DNA of 64,000 bases from Clarkia xantiana subsp. parviflora (taxonomy: Eukaryota; Streptophyta; Magnoliopsida; Myrtales; Onagraceae), in the NCBI GenBank assembly GCA_036873135.1, contig JAPTYO010000002.1, positions 20,796,452-20,860,451 on the forward strand, in the 5' to 3' direction. The position numbers were made by a program, and so were the translations under genes. The notes below the pieces were generated by a model. It saw nothing but the letters and a program-made list of their open reading frames with translations. It did not search any database and was not told where the DNA came from. This document shows positions 46,180-57,344 of this stretch, piece by piece (position 1 is the first letter of the stretch; each line of letters begins with the position of its first letter).

Positions 46180-46540
46180 AACACTTTCTCTTAAGGAACA
46201 GTGAGGGGACGACCTGATTGTCACCTGCTACAAAGAAACCATTCATCTTAAGGAACGGTGATTACAGAGGAAACATTCCTCTTAAGGAACGGTGAGATGA
46301 CAATCTGCTTGTCACCTGCTAAAAAGAAAACTTTCTTCTTAAGGAACGGTGATTACAGAGGAAACATTCCTCTTAAGGAACGGTGAGGTGACAATCTGCT
46401 TGTCACCTGCTAAAAAGAAAACCTTCTTCTTAAGGAATGTTGAGGTGGTGACCGGCTTGTCACCTGCTACAGAGAAACTCTTCCTCTTAAGGAGCGGTGA
46501 GGTGGTGACCTGATTATCACATACTTCAACCGCCACCGAA
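46180..46540. repeat. Tandem repeats with ttaaggaacggtga core
   Basis: Six or more alternating units built from cttaaggaacggtga plus either ttacagaggaaacattcct or ggtgacaatctgcttgtcacc. They probably belong to the U3 part of the LTR ending at 46814. The repeat also opens a spurious 65-codon minus-strand frame. Confidence 0.8.
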
Positions 46541-46559
46541 GAAAACCCTCCTAGAAGGG

Positions 46560-47470
46560 TAACGCCGCCACAAAAGTCAGTTGGCCAACCTTTATAAATA
46601 GTGAGATGTTTACATTCATTACATATATTTTACATATACTAACTTAAGTTTCAGAGTGGAATCAGGAGTATAATCCCCACCCCTTTCTCAGGTTCTCGCC
46701 AAACACTCACGCCGGGAGGAGCTGACGGTCATCCACGCCCAAAAGACCCAAATGCGTGTAGACAAGACCAGTAGAACTCCCATCCAAGTTTAGTCGGGCG
46801 ATCTTGATCCAACATTTGGCGTCCTCTGTGGGAACTGATCAAGAAGTCACGACACCACCAAAAAATCGCTCGAGACGACATGAGACGACATGAGACATCC
46901 CCGTTTCTATATTTCTAAATGAAATTACCCAAAGCCCAAAAAAAACTTCGGCTGGTTACTACAGTCGTCTTAGGCGAGCTCTCTATTAAACCACTACGGG
47001 ACTCTTGGGGAGGGAGATAATCTTTGCTTTCTTCAGGGGATTGAGATCTCAATCCCAACCTCTAGCATCACTAGGCACATAGTGCCTGTAGAAATATGAG
47101 AATATTTAGCCCGAAGGATAAGACGCTACATTCAAGTGGAAGATACCAGGGATAGTATCAGAAGGCAAAATGAAAGAGCTCGTCAAAGCCTTTTGAGAGT
47201 TCGTCCCACGCAAGAAGTCATGAATACTCAGTGAAGGTGCCTTCAACAAATCCAACAAATGATATAATAGCTAAATATAGCCGGAGTTGGTCGACCCCCC
47301 AGGGAGTTCTGCGAACATGACCAACTTGAAGGACACATCACTAACGATTGCCTCTTCCTAAGAAAGGAATTAGAATTTCTGCAAAAAGAAATTCAGACGC
47401 AACATAAGCATGTCTTTCATCAGTCTAGAAGATCGGAAACACCCAAAGATGATGTCTCCAGGGGATAGGT
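46560..47470 (+). mobile_element. Broken Ty3/Gypsy (Tat-like) element: LTR end, primer site, gag relic
   Basis: An LTR end is recognised by ...cttgatccaaca (46814) followed by tggcgtcctctgtggg (46817-46832), a primer-site type used by Tat-lineage Gypsy elements, and by tttataaatag (about 46590) as a TATA box. The LTR start was not located. Downstream, 47310-47390 encodes CEHDQLEGHITNDCLFLRKE, a Gypsy Gag zinc-knuckle-like motif. No pol was found, so the element is truncated. Frames contain stops. Confidence 0.65.
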
Positions 47471-47649
47471 GAAGTCAGGAAAGGCCAACCTACTTCATAA
47501 TGCTACTATGTCGACTCAATGTGATCGAGAGAAGTTATTGAAGCAACACCAAACTAGAATATTTACGTTTTTCATGTGGCTAATGTTTCATCTATGATTT
47601 TGATGTAAAACACAGGAATAATAATGTATTGATTTCAGAAGTTTGTAAT

Positions 47650-48250
47650 ACATCAAAGTCTCTCTCAATCCGTCTAGATCGAAGAACTAATAAGAATCAG
47701 TCGTTGAGAGAAAAAGCTTAAAGGCCATAATACCTAAGACTTCTCGACGACTTGAAAGAAATCATGCGTCTACATCGAAGAACTGATAATAATCAGTCGT
47801 CGAGAGAAAAAGCTAAAATGTCCTAATACCTAAGACTTCTCGACGACTTGAAAGAAATTAGGCGTCTACATTGAAGAACTTGTAAGAATCAGTCATCGAG
47901 AGAAAAAGCTAGAATGTCATAATACCTAAGGTCTCTCGACGACTTGAAAGAAATCAGGCGTCTACATCGAAGTACTGATAAGAATCAGTCGTCGAGAGAA
48001 AAAACTAAAAGTTCATATAATACTTAAGAATTCTCGACGACTTGAAAAAAATCAGGCGTCCACATCGAAGAACTGACAATAATCAGTCGTCGAGAGAAAA
48101 ATATAAAAATGTCATAATACTTAAGGTTTCTCGAGAACTTGAAAAAAAAAGCAAACGTCTATATTAAAGAACTAATAAGAATCAGTCGTCGAGAGAAAAG
48201 TCAAAAATGTTATAATACCTAAAATTTATCAACAACTTGAAAGTAATTAA
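47650..48250. repeat. Tandem array, about 96-99 bp period, about 6 copies
   Basis: The anchor ttctcgacgacttgaaag recurs near 47741, 47837, 47932, 48031, 48129 and 48226, decaying towards the right. Every unit also holds cagtcgtcgagag, the reverse complement of the anchor core, so each repeat can form a hairpin. It follows the Gypsy gag relic and may have been part of that element. Confidence 0.85.
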
Positions 48251-48259
48251 GTTTTTATA

Positions 48260-49240
48260 TCGAAGATGTTTAAGAATATATATATATATATATCACATCA
48301 GATCGTCATGTCACACTAATCATTAACATTATTAATTATTATTTATAAAAATATATTTTTTATAGTTAACTCATTAATTTAACATTATATTATCGACACA
48401 TTTATATATTCCTCCACATAGTCATATATATCATCTTCTCTACAAAGTCTAATTAAATCCAAATCCTTAGTAAACTTTCACGGGTAGCTACATTAATTGT
48501 GAAATTTCAATTGGATAATAATATGTGATGGTGGTAACTCTGGTTGCAAATATATATTTTTTGTGATTCATTAGCCATTCAAAAATTTACAATTTCAGGC
48601 TTGTAGTTATTTTTAGCTTTCGAGTTGATATTTAGTTTGAAAAATAGTGTTGAAATGACATCTGTAAAGTTCATAATCTATGTAAGACTACCGTGGCTAA
48701 TTTAACAAATGGTATCGTAAATAACACATGTTTGCCTTGCTTTAGTCTCTTGTTAGTAAACCGAAGTTTTTTGACCAACCTAATTAAGTTGAACTTAATC
48801 ACGTTGAACTATTAGTTTTTTTTTTTTTGGAAAATAAATTGTTATTATTTATTTAATCACAGTCACAAATGCTCTAATTCATAAGTAGATCAGATTTTTT
48901 TTTAAGTATTATTAATTAAAACCATTATTGATTCTTCTAAATTAAAATCACGTGGAAATCTTTGGTGGCATTAAACTAACAAGGACATATAGCGCTTAAT
49001 AGTCCAGCTAACAAAATATAGAAAAGTTGCTAAATTTAAGATAAGTTTAATAGTATAGGTTGTTTTCACAATTAATTTAATTTTTTACTAAATCCTACAT
49101 AAATATCAAAGTACAGGTCGTTTTATGAAATTTCCCCATATGTTAATATATATATATATATATATATATATGAAGGGGTAAACTTAAAATATTAGCTAAA
49201 CTTAATTTTTTTAAGAATGAAGAAAAGTCAACTAAACATT
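48260..49240. other. AT-rich intergenic DNA
   Basis: No gene seen. (TA)n tracts at about 48278-48291 and 49147-49171. Confidence 0.55.
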
Positions 49241-49242
49241 TA

Positions 49243-49925
49243 GGGGTCGTTTGGATTGACGTAATGTGAGTTACATAATGTAATGTTAGATTGAGTGTTT
49301 GGTTATGATGTTATGTGGAATGTAATGTTAGATTATAGTATTTGGTATGTGTTGTAATGTGCATTGTAATGTGACATTATCATTATTATATTAATATATA
49401 TGTGGGTATATTATATCTTAATATGATAAGATTTAAAGAATATATATTTTGACAACAACTAACTTTTTAAAAATTATGTGCGTGGTTAATACTATAGTCA
49501 TTTATGAATTCTAAAGATTAAATGTTTAACATTAATGTGCACAACTACTAAAATTCTATTAATTAAAACTTTATATATAGTTTTATAAGATAATTTTCAT
49601 ACAAAAATGCAACGAAAAAGTATTTACTATTTTATACGAACATCATGTGCATTATTATTTATTCTAATAATGAATTATGAAAAATATTAAAAATAATGGT
49701 AAAAAAATATATAAAAAATAAAAGCTAATAAAAATATTATTATCATAATAAACTATAAAGATAATACAAAATAAATTATGTATTTAATAAATAATAACAC
49801 TTCGTAATGTTGGACGTAATCTCACATTACATCTGTTTTTGGATGAATCTCACATTACGTTGAATGAAGTTTGGACGTAATCTCATATTACAATGGACAT
49901 TACATTACAATGCATGAATGTTGTA
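49243..49925. mobile_element. PIF-like repeat, copy B
   Basis: Left end ggggtcgtttggat preceded by TTA, then gtaatgtgag and taatgttagatt repeats; the right part is the reverse complement of copy A (36167-36610). The right end stops at gcatgaatg about 85 bp short of where copy A's terminal repeat would end, next to the minus-strand Copia remnant. No transposase. Confidence 0.6.
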
Positions 49926-50674
49926 AACACTCGATTTTGACCCGGACGTAACGTCGTTACACATGATACGTCATCTCTAGATGTGTCACGTCACGAAGTA
50001 TTCAAAAATGCTCATGTGCATACCTCTTTTCATCGTGTAAGCATTGAATGAATTATTCCCGAAAAGAGGGAGGCTAATGAAAAAATTCAACATTAAAACA
50101 CTTCATCATTAAATTCGTACTTTGAAAACGATGTGTTCGATCTTTCGAGGTTCACGCGTCTGTGGCGCCTATTCCATGTTTTATCTCATGGTTTAAATCG
50201 TTTCGTTTCTAAAATTCAATTTAATTTAATTCAATCGGTGTCAAACATGTTCATCGTTACAGAATTTATCATATAATGGAGTACTAACAAATAAGAAAGA
50301 AAGAAATTAATCGGTCCGCCCTTAGAACTACGCAATCGATGGATATTAATGGTACTTCGATGTTCCGCGATATTTAGATGAATGAGTGTGAGTATTCATG
50401 TTTGATCCAACCATCTTGGTGGATATTTCGGTTTTAACTTCGTTTCGGATCGATCCCGTTTTATTGGGTCGATTAATTTTGATAAGTAGATCTCATTTCA
50501 AATCGAATGGAAACTACTTTATTCAATAATTCTGAATCTTAACCAACCAAAATTCAAACATTAAATGAACAAATAGGAAATTAGTCAACAACAATAATAA
50601 GGTTTCTGATCATAGAATGAAGTCTCGAAGAAGGTAAGATAGACAAGCAGTCACGACCACGTTCATCGTTCTAC

Positions 50675-50763
50675 CTGAAAAGAATTCACAAGTGAATTTG
50701 ATCAGATGTCTTGCATCAAATAAAACGTCTTTCAGTTCTATATGTGTGGTAAACGAGGCATAC
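50675..50763 (-). other. Intron-like segment after gag (89 nt), second copy
   Basis: On the minus strand begins gtatgcctcgtttacc and ends cacttgtgaattcttttcag. The same length and border sequences occur in the nested Copia at 24541-24629. Confidence 0.5.
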
Positions 50764-50769
50764 CTATTA

Positions 50770-51438
50770 GGGCACATGAATCAACGGTAGTTTGCACCAG
50801 ACCATCGTTTAGACTTTTTATTGCTGGGTTTATCCAAGCATTTTCGAAGAACGTCGAATCTGTCATCGGTTGTCTCGGGTTCTTTGAAGGTGGTTCATTC
50901 CTCATGGTTGGCTTCGTATAGATCTACGATTGTCTTAATCGATGTGATCAGACGTGTAAGTCCATTATCGCCAGCAAACCATGATAGATGAATCATCTTC
51001 ATTACTTTCCGAGCTCTTGTCCATACGTATACTTCGTCAGCGGGATCATGAGCGGCCATAACATAGTCATCACTGTATAAAATACTATAGTATTCTGCCA
51101 TAAGGTATTTTGCTTCAGCGGCCTTTCCTCCACGTAGAGGAGGCGAATGGCACACCAAAGATGCAATGCGCTGCTCTCCATAAACTCCTCATCTACTTCA
51201 ACTGACAGTTTCAAGTAAATCAATTCTCGTTCTATCCGATTATTCCTCAACATTTCCTTGCTGTTGTAGGGGGTATGGAATTCCATACTTGTCCGTCTCG
51301 ATCCTTCTTGCTTGGATTGATATGGTCATCAACATCCGCAGCAGTAAGGAGTTCCTCAACACTATCTTTCCATTCATCATAATTCATAATTCATACCATC
51401 CAGATTGCGAGGTTCATAGAAGCATACTGACCCAGCCA
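50770..51438 (-). pseudogene. gag remnant of minus-strand Copia
   Basis: Starts MAGSVCFYEP at 51438, matching the Gag start of the nested Copia. Open pieces at 51286-51002 and 51158-50895 lie in different frames; the second encodes GGKAAEAKYLMAEYYSILYSD and ARKVMKMIHLSW. Frameshifted, not translatable as a whole. Confidence 0.65.
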
Positions 51439-51936
51439 TGAAAACTAACACATTTATAATCATGCATAATCAGGGAGATAATAACATTTTGAGAAAAAAT
51501 TGTATAAATCAGATATCTATTAAGATGGAATACGACAAATAATGATTTCTCAGCCATCTAAACCAACCGACCGCCAGTAAACCGAGGGAAGGGGGTTCGT
51601 GAAAGGGTTAACATTATCGTCATCTTCAATCCAACAGATCGGTCTCTTAAAAAAACGGTTTTTATTCGAAAATTACCGGAACTTTAAAATAAGCATACCC
51701 GATCTTGGCTTTCTCAATGCCCTTTTGTATTTAAAAAATGTTCTGATGGACTTACAGATGCCTATATAATTTTAAGTAAAGTATCATAGCAAGCCCAAAA
51801 TTCATCAATCGAACCATACATCATGCATACGCGTCATGCGTTTAATGTTCCGAGGAACTAATGCTAGCATATATAATTATACCTTCCAAGTAAACTATCA
51901 CATGCATCTACAATCTCAACATTTAAGCATACATGT

Positions 51937-52717
51937 TGATGGATAAATGTCCAATTCGGGTTCGTATTTACATTTCGGGCCTCGTAAACGTGTCAAAAAT
52001 TACATCTCGGTTTAAAAACATCTCCCACGGTATCAAAACGGTCCGGAAGCGCATTTACGCGCGTCCGGACCGGACCTCCGGGTTGCGCAAAGCAATCCGG
52101 ACCTCCGGGTTGCGCGACAATCCGGACCTCGCCGAATTGCCCAAATTCGACGAGGTCCGGATTGCCTTACGGGTATCGCGCGACTACCGTATCCACGATT
52201 ACCGTTGCGTGTAGAGAAGTCAAGTTCGCACATTACCAATATGGATGACGGTTACCGCATGATCTTGAACCGTCATCAAACCGCTCTAAAACCGGGTCCG
52301 GTCCCAAGAAAGCCTATAAATAGGAGGTCTTGGCCACCCATTTTCACACACTCTCATTTTGCCCAACTTTGGTATTTTGAGCTCTGACTTCTCTCTAGAA
52401 ATATTCTCTCTCTAGAAATTACATTTTTACCCTTATAGTGACTTAAGCATCGGAGAGGGCTCCGCTAGCACCACCCCCCCTCTCCGTGCTAGCATTGGTC
52501 CTTCATGCAGGAATCGCGTCCCAGACGCCCGCATCCGCGAACAGACCACCGCCTCTTGAGACACAGCCGATCCGAGTCACAGACCTTTACGAGAGCAAAT
52601 CCGAACACTCGTTAGTGGCCCAAACCCCCTCCCGACGGAAGGTTTACAGCCCAAAAAAGCCCGCACAACCACGCGAACAAACGCGTCCCCACGACCTTGT
52701 GCATCCCGGACGCAACA
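51937..52717 (+). repeat. 5' LTR of Gypsy element
   Basis: 781 bp, TGATGGATAAATG to GACGCAACA. TATA box cctataaatagg near 52312. Contains a palindromic ccggacctcg/cgaggtccgg patch (about 52060-52170). The end of this LTR is open in the frame of pol. Confidence 0.93.
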
Positions 52718-52718
52718 T

Positions 52719-52728
52719 TGGCGCCGTC
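52719..52728 (+). other. Primer-binding site of Gypsy element
   Basis: tggcgccgtc one base after the 5' LTR, the TGGCGCCG-type site usual for Tat/Athila Gypsy elements (complementary to the 3' end of tRNA-Asp). Confidence 0.75.
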
Positions 52729-52767
52729 TACGTGATTCGAACAACAAGCTATTGTGCCGCAGAAGTC

Positions 52768-55700
52768 ATGACGAGTGATCACAACGCTCTCACTAAGATC
52801 AATCCGTCAAAAACCAGGAAGCGCTTTAGACGTCACAAAAGGTCCATAATGTCAACCGTGCCAGCAAGCAGCGTGCCATCCGCACAGCACGGTCCAAAAT
52901 TTCCAGGCATCCACGTGATACATGGAGGCTTCGGGGCAGGAGGCGAAACATCATACGGGAGAGAAATATACGCTTCCCTGATGATCCATGAACCTAGGGG
53001 CAGTCAGCAAGAAGACGCTAACCTAGAAGACGCCATCGGCTTTTCTTCGGAAGACAAGTCGCACATAACATTTCCACATAATGACGCCTTGGTTATAACC
53101 ATGACAATCGACGGCATGGACATCAAGCGTATCTTGGTCGATGGAGGGAGTTCGCCCAATATCATCACGAAAGACGTCATCCTAGCTTTGGGGAGAAAGA
53201 AGGACGTCAACAAAATGAATTCACCCTTAGTGGGGTTCATGGAAGATGCAAGTTACCCATTAGGGTCCATAACACTACCAGTTATACTGGGAGAAGGCAA
53301 CTCACGTCTCCAAATTGCAATACCATTTATGGTAGTGCAAAAGCTTGACGCATACAATGGTATCTTAGGATACGCAACCATGAATGCGTGGGGAATGGTG
53401 CCATCCACAGCACACCAGAAGATCAAATTCCCAACTACAGCTGGAATCGGTGAAGTCAAAGGAGACCAACTGTTATCAAAAAATTGTTACAACGTGGCAA
53501 TCCAAAATAACGTCAAGCCAGATGACATGCCCATCATTGATAATGATCCAAGAGAAGGTCGTGTCCGACCGGCCCCAGTAGAGGAATTAAAACACATAAA
53601 GATCGAAGAGCCAGACAGAATGGTTCAAGTCGGAGCATCCCTGTCAGAAGATGAAGTGATAGAGATCACAACACTCCTCAAAGAGTATAAAGAGCTATTC
53701 GCATGGTCACCAAGCGATATGCCCGGAATCAGCGCAGAAGTCATTTCCCATAAACTCAACATCAAACCGGGAACTCGAGCAATAGCCCAGAAACTTCGAC
53801 CCCTCGGGGGCAACAAGAAACTGGCAATCAGAGAAGAGGTGGGAAAACTGCTTGACGCAGGATTCATCGAAGAATCAAGATACCAAACATGGGTTGCAAA
53901 CCCAGTGTTGGTTCTTAAGTCAAACGACAAGTTAAGAATGTGCATCGATTACAGAGATCTCAACAATGCTTGCCCAAAGGATTCATATCCTCTCCCAAGA
54001 ATCGACCAACTAGTCGATGCCACTGCCGGTCATGAATTAATGTCTGTAATGGATGCATACTCAGGGTACAACCAAATCCCGATGTTCAAGGAAGATGCGC
54101 TGCATACTGCATTCTATGCAGATAGTGAAATATACAACTACACGGTGATGCCATTCGGCCTAATCAATGCGGGAGCAACATACCAGCGAATGGTCAATAC
54201 CATCTTTGGCGATCTAATCAGAACCAAAATGGAGGCATATGTGGACGACATGGTTGTCAAGTCAACCAAAAGGCACAACCATGTTGACGACTTGCGAGCA
54301 ATCTTCAAAAGAATGCGCGAATATCAAGTCCGCCTAAACCCAACAAAATGCGCTTTCGGCGTACAGTCAGGGAAAATCCTTGGATTCATGGTGAGCCAGA
54401 GGGGGATAGAAGCTAACCCAGAGAAGGTGAAAGCGATTGAAGAAATGGTGTCCCCAAGGAGACATAAGGAAGTCCAACAACTAAACGGCCGCCTAGCTGC
54501 TTTAAACCGGTTCCTTGCCATAATAGGCGACAAGGCACTCCCATTCTTTGAAGTCTTGCGTGCAAACAAGAAATTTGAATGGACACCAGCGTGTGAAGAA
54601 GCCTTTCAACAATTAAAACAACACTTGCGCACATTGCCGGCATTGGCAAAACCAATACCAGGAGAGCCCCTCTTCCTGTACATATCAGTGAGCAACACGG
54701 CAGTCAGCTCAGTCCTCGTCAAACAAAAGGGGACTACCCAGCTCCCAGTCTACTATGTAAGCAAAATACTTGCAAAGTACGAGGTAAATTACATGCCAAT
54801 CGAAAAATACCTGTACGCGCTTATAATAGCAGCAAGGAAGCTAATGCCATACTTCCACGCACATGAAGTAACAGTCTTAACAGACCAACCCCTGAAGCAC
54901 ATCCTGTCAAAGCCAAACATGTCAGGAAAGCTAACAAAGTGGTCAGTAGAGCTAAGTGAATTCCGCATTCACTTTGCTCCTCGAACGGCGATCAAGGGGC
55001 AAGCGTTGGCAGACTTCATCGCGGAATTCACCGGGATAACTCCCGACACAGATCCCCAAGTTGGACCTCAACAAATTGAAGAACATATCGAAGTATGGCA
55101 AATGTACACCGACGGATCTTCAAACGTAGGGGGATCAGGTGCCGGATTCCTCCTAATTCCTCCCGATGGATCCAATCCATTGAAGTATTCTCTAAACCTA
55201 ACATTCAGAGCAACAAACAACGAGGCAGAGTACGAAGCATTGATAACTGGCTTAAGAATTGCAAAAGGTGTCGGAGTTAAACATCTACGAGTGAAGTGCG
55301 ATTCACAATTAGTTGTCAACCAAGTTAAAGGCGAATACGCGGCGAAATCAGAAAATATGCAAAAGTACTTGGGGCAAGCAAAAGACCTCATCACAAGCTT
55401 CGATACCTTCGACATCACCGCGGTGCCTAGAGAAGAAAATCAAGAAGCTGATGCCTTGAGCAAATTCGCACAAGGCAATGAACAAGGCAAAGAAACACAT
55501 TTCGTGGAAAACAGAATCTTGTCAGTAATCGACAAATTCGAAGTCTTGTGCATCGATCCAGATCCAGACTGGAGGACTCCAATATTGGCATACCTTAAAG
55601 ACCACAAGCTCCCCGAGGACAAAGTTCAAGCCCAAAAAATCCAGAGACAAGCCGTCAATTACGCATTGACAGATGATGAGCTCTATAAGAAAGGATTTTC

Positions 55701-56802
55701 AACACCATACCTAAGGCGCATCACCTCCCGGGAGGGCCAAAAAGTGTTAGAAGATTTACATAAAGGCCAGGCAGCCTGCCATGAAGGGGCAAGATCTCTA
55801 ATACGCAAAACTCTGAGCTTGGGATACTATTGGCCAACCATGAAGAACCAAGCTACGCACTTGGTCACAGAATGCGAATCATGCCAACTTTATTCAAGAA
55901 GTATCACGGCACCAGCCGCCGAGCTAAGCCCAATTGCAAGCTCCTGGTCATTCGCACAATGGGGGATCGATTTGGTGGGTCCACTTCCAAAGTCAAAAGG
56001 CCAAACCAAGTACATCGTCGTCGCAATCGATTACTTTTCAAAGTGGATTGAGGCAAAAGCATTGGCACAAACAACCGATGCACATATAATGGATTTCATC
56101 CGAAATCACATCATCGCGCGATATGGAGTTCCGAAGGTCCTAATCAGCGACAACGGACCACAATTCAAGAGCTCAAGGCTTCAAACGTTTTGCGAAAGAC
56201 TCAACATTAACCACCGTTTCGCCTCAGTCCGCCATGCTCAAACCAACGGACAAGTCGAAGCCGCCAACAAAACTGTCCTAGACGGCCTCAAAAAAAGAGT
56301 GCACGCATTAAAAGGAGGATGGGCAGAAGAACTTAGCAGTGTTCTGTGGGCACTTCGAACAACTCCAAAGGAGTCAACTGGAGAAACACCATTCAGCCTG
56401 GTGTATGGAACGGAAGCAGTCGCTCCCATCGAAATTGATGTCTCATCCTTTCGCACAACCCATTTCAACGCACAAGCCAACGAAGTAGACATGCGTCTAG
56501 ACTTAGACTTGGCTGAAGAAAAAAGGCGTAACTCCGAGAACAATCAGGCACGCATGCGTTTGATAACCGTAAGATATTACAACAGGAAGGTGAAAGAAAG
56601 ACAATTCCACGTCGGAGAAATGGTGTGGAGAAGGAATGAATTCTCACATCTCGATCAAATCAACAAGATGTCTCCAAAATGGGAAGGCCCTTACAAGGTC
56701 GTATCCATCCCGTACATCAACGCATATCGCCTTGAAGATGTAGATGGCAATATCTCTATAAATACATTTAGTGGAGGACACCTGAAGAAATTCCACGGAT
56801 AA
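52768..56802 (+). CDS. Gypsy pol polyprotein: protease, RT, RNase H, integrase
   Basis: Counting from the first ATG after the primer site (52768), 1344 aa. The frame is open much further upstream, to an ATG at 52486 inside the LTR (1438 aa). Aspartic protease: LVDGGSSPN with the Asp at about 125. RT: MCIDYRDLN, FGLINAGATYQ and catalytic YVDD at about 491. RNase H: MYTDGSSN at about 780, then NNEAEYEAL. Integrase: HHCC zinc region ending CESC, then catalytic acids in WGIDLVGPLP (about 1068), ISDNGPQF and NGQVEAANK. No stop or frameshift was seen. Only about 370 bp separate the primer site from protease, too little for Gag, so the element would need Gag from elsewhere. Confidence 0.93.
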   Translation: MTSDHNALTKINPSKTRKRFRRHKRSIMSTVPASSVPSAQHGPKFPGIHVIHGGFGAGGETSYGREIYASLMIHEPRGSQQEDANLEDAIGFSSEDKSHITFPHNDALVITMTIDGMDIKRILVDGGSSPNIITKDVILALGRKKDVNKMNSPLVGFMEDASYPLGSITLPVILGEGNSRLQIAIPFMVVQKLDAYNGILGYATMNAWGMVPSTAHQKIKFPTTAGIGEVKGDQLLSKNCYNVAIQNNVKPDDMPIIDNDPREGRVRPAPVEELKHIKIEEPDRMVQVGASLSEDEVIEITTLLKEYKELFAWSPSDMPGISAEVISHKLNIKPGTRAIAQKLRPLGGNKKLAIREEVGKLLDAGFIEESRYQTWVANPVLVLKSNDKLRMCIDYRDLNNACPKDSYPLPRIDQLVDATAGHELMSVMDAYSGYNQIPMFKEDALHTAFYADSEIYNYTVMPFGLINAGATYQRMVNTIFGDLIRTKMEAYVDDMVVKSTKRHNHVDDLRAIFKRMREYQVRLNPTKCAFGVQSGKILGFMVSQRGIEANPEKVKAIEEMVSPRRHKEVQQLNGRLAALNRFLAIIGDKALPFFEVLRANKKFEWTPACEEAFQQLKQHLRTLPALAKPIPGEPLFLYISVSNTAVSSVLVKQKGTTQLPVYYVSKILAKYEVNYMPIEKYLYALIIAARKLMPYFHAHEVTVLTDQPLKHILSKPNMSGKLTKWSVELSEFRIHFAPRTAIKGQALADFIAEFTGITPDTDPQVGPQQIEEHIEVWQMYTDGSSNVGGSGAGFLLIPPDGSNPLKYSLNLTFRATNNEAEYEALITGLRIAKGVGVKHLRVKCDSQLVVNQVKGEYAAKSENMQKYLGQAKDLITSFDTFDITAVPREENQEADALSKFAQGNEQGKETHFVENRILSVIDKFEVLCIDPDPDWRTPILAYLKDHKLPEDKVQAQKIQRQAVNYALTDDELYKKGFSTPYLRRITSREGQKVLEDLHKGQAACHEGARSLIRKTLSLGYYWPTMKNQATHLVTECESCQLYSRSITAPAAELSPIASSWSFAQWGIDLVGPLPKSKGQTKYIVVAIDYFSKWIEAKALAQTTDAHIMDFIRNHIIARYGVPKVLISDNGPQFKSSRLQTFCERLNINHRFASVRHAQTNGQVEAANKTVLDGLKKRVHALKGGWAEELSSVLWALRTTPKESTGETPFSLVYGTEAVAPIEIDVSSFRTTHFNAQANEVDMRLDLDLAEEKRRNSENNQARMRLITVRYYNRKVKERQFHVGEMVWRRNEFSHLDQINKMSPKWEGPYKVVSIPYINAYRLEDVDGNISINTFSGGHLKKFHG

Positions 56803-57344
56803 AGGATAATCTTCTATCACAAAAGGAGCTGTTGTATCAAGCCCTTTTGTTCTTATTGCCATAATGCATCTACTTGTTTAAAAGACCACTCCCTTATATA
56901 AAGTGGCATCTCTGTAATAATCTCACAAACCTAATGAAGTCGTTCTATCTTCGTAGGAACACGACTACTCTATGTACGTTACTTGGAAACAAAACAAAGT
57001 AACTACAACAACTATTATCTACCCTAACAAGGAGTGTATCTCTCCTTTCATAAATTGGCATCTATCTCAAAAAGGTGCCGGCAACACAAAGCAATTGTGC
57101 TATGTCCATAACCAACTTATATGACGCAAGGACAACTTACGGATTATCTACAAAAGAGGAACTTATAGCAATTCTATGCTCAAGGTGATGACTATTCAAG
57201 AAGCTATCACCCACAAGCAATATTTTGGATTAACACCAAAGCCTACTATCAAAATAGCATGTGGAGGAAAGAGAAAAATCCTCATGTTCATAAGCCATTC
57301 CCTGGATTCAGAACAGGATGGGCAAATACAATAACGGGGCTGAC

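Larger units (their letters stand above)
49926..51936 (-). mobile_element. 3'-ward part of a minus-strand Copia (same family as 21267-29549)
   Basis: Read on the minus strand, this matches the nested Copia from its leader (ccttccctcggtttactgg block, near 51585) through gag (51438 to about 50770), the 89-nt intron-like segment (50675-50763) and the following non-coding block, ending near 49926. It has no RT and no 3' LTR here, so it is truncated. It continues beyond the Gypsy insertion at 62546-64000. The 5-bp catgt (51932-51936) is the target duplication of that Gypsy element. Confidence 0.85.

Noticed and set aside
46339..46536. 65-codon minus-strand ORF in the 46.2-46.5 kb array
   Set aside because: Produced by the tandem repeat itself; the repeated peptide has no known counterpart.
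53004..56862. Minus-strand open frames opposite Gypsy pol
   Set aside because: Short shadows of an uninterrupted plus-strand pol frame carrying all catalytic motifs.
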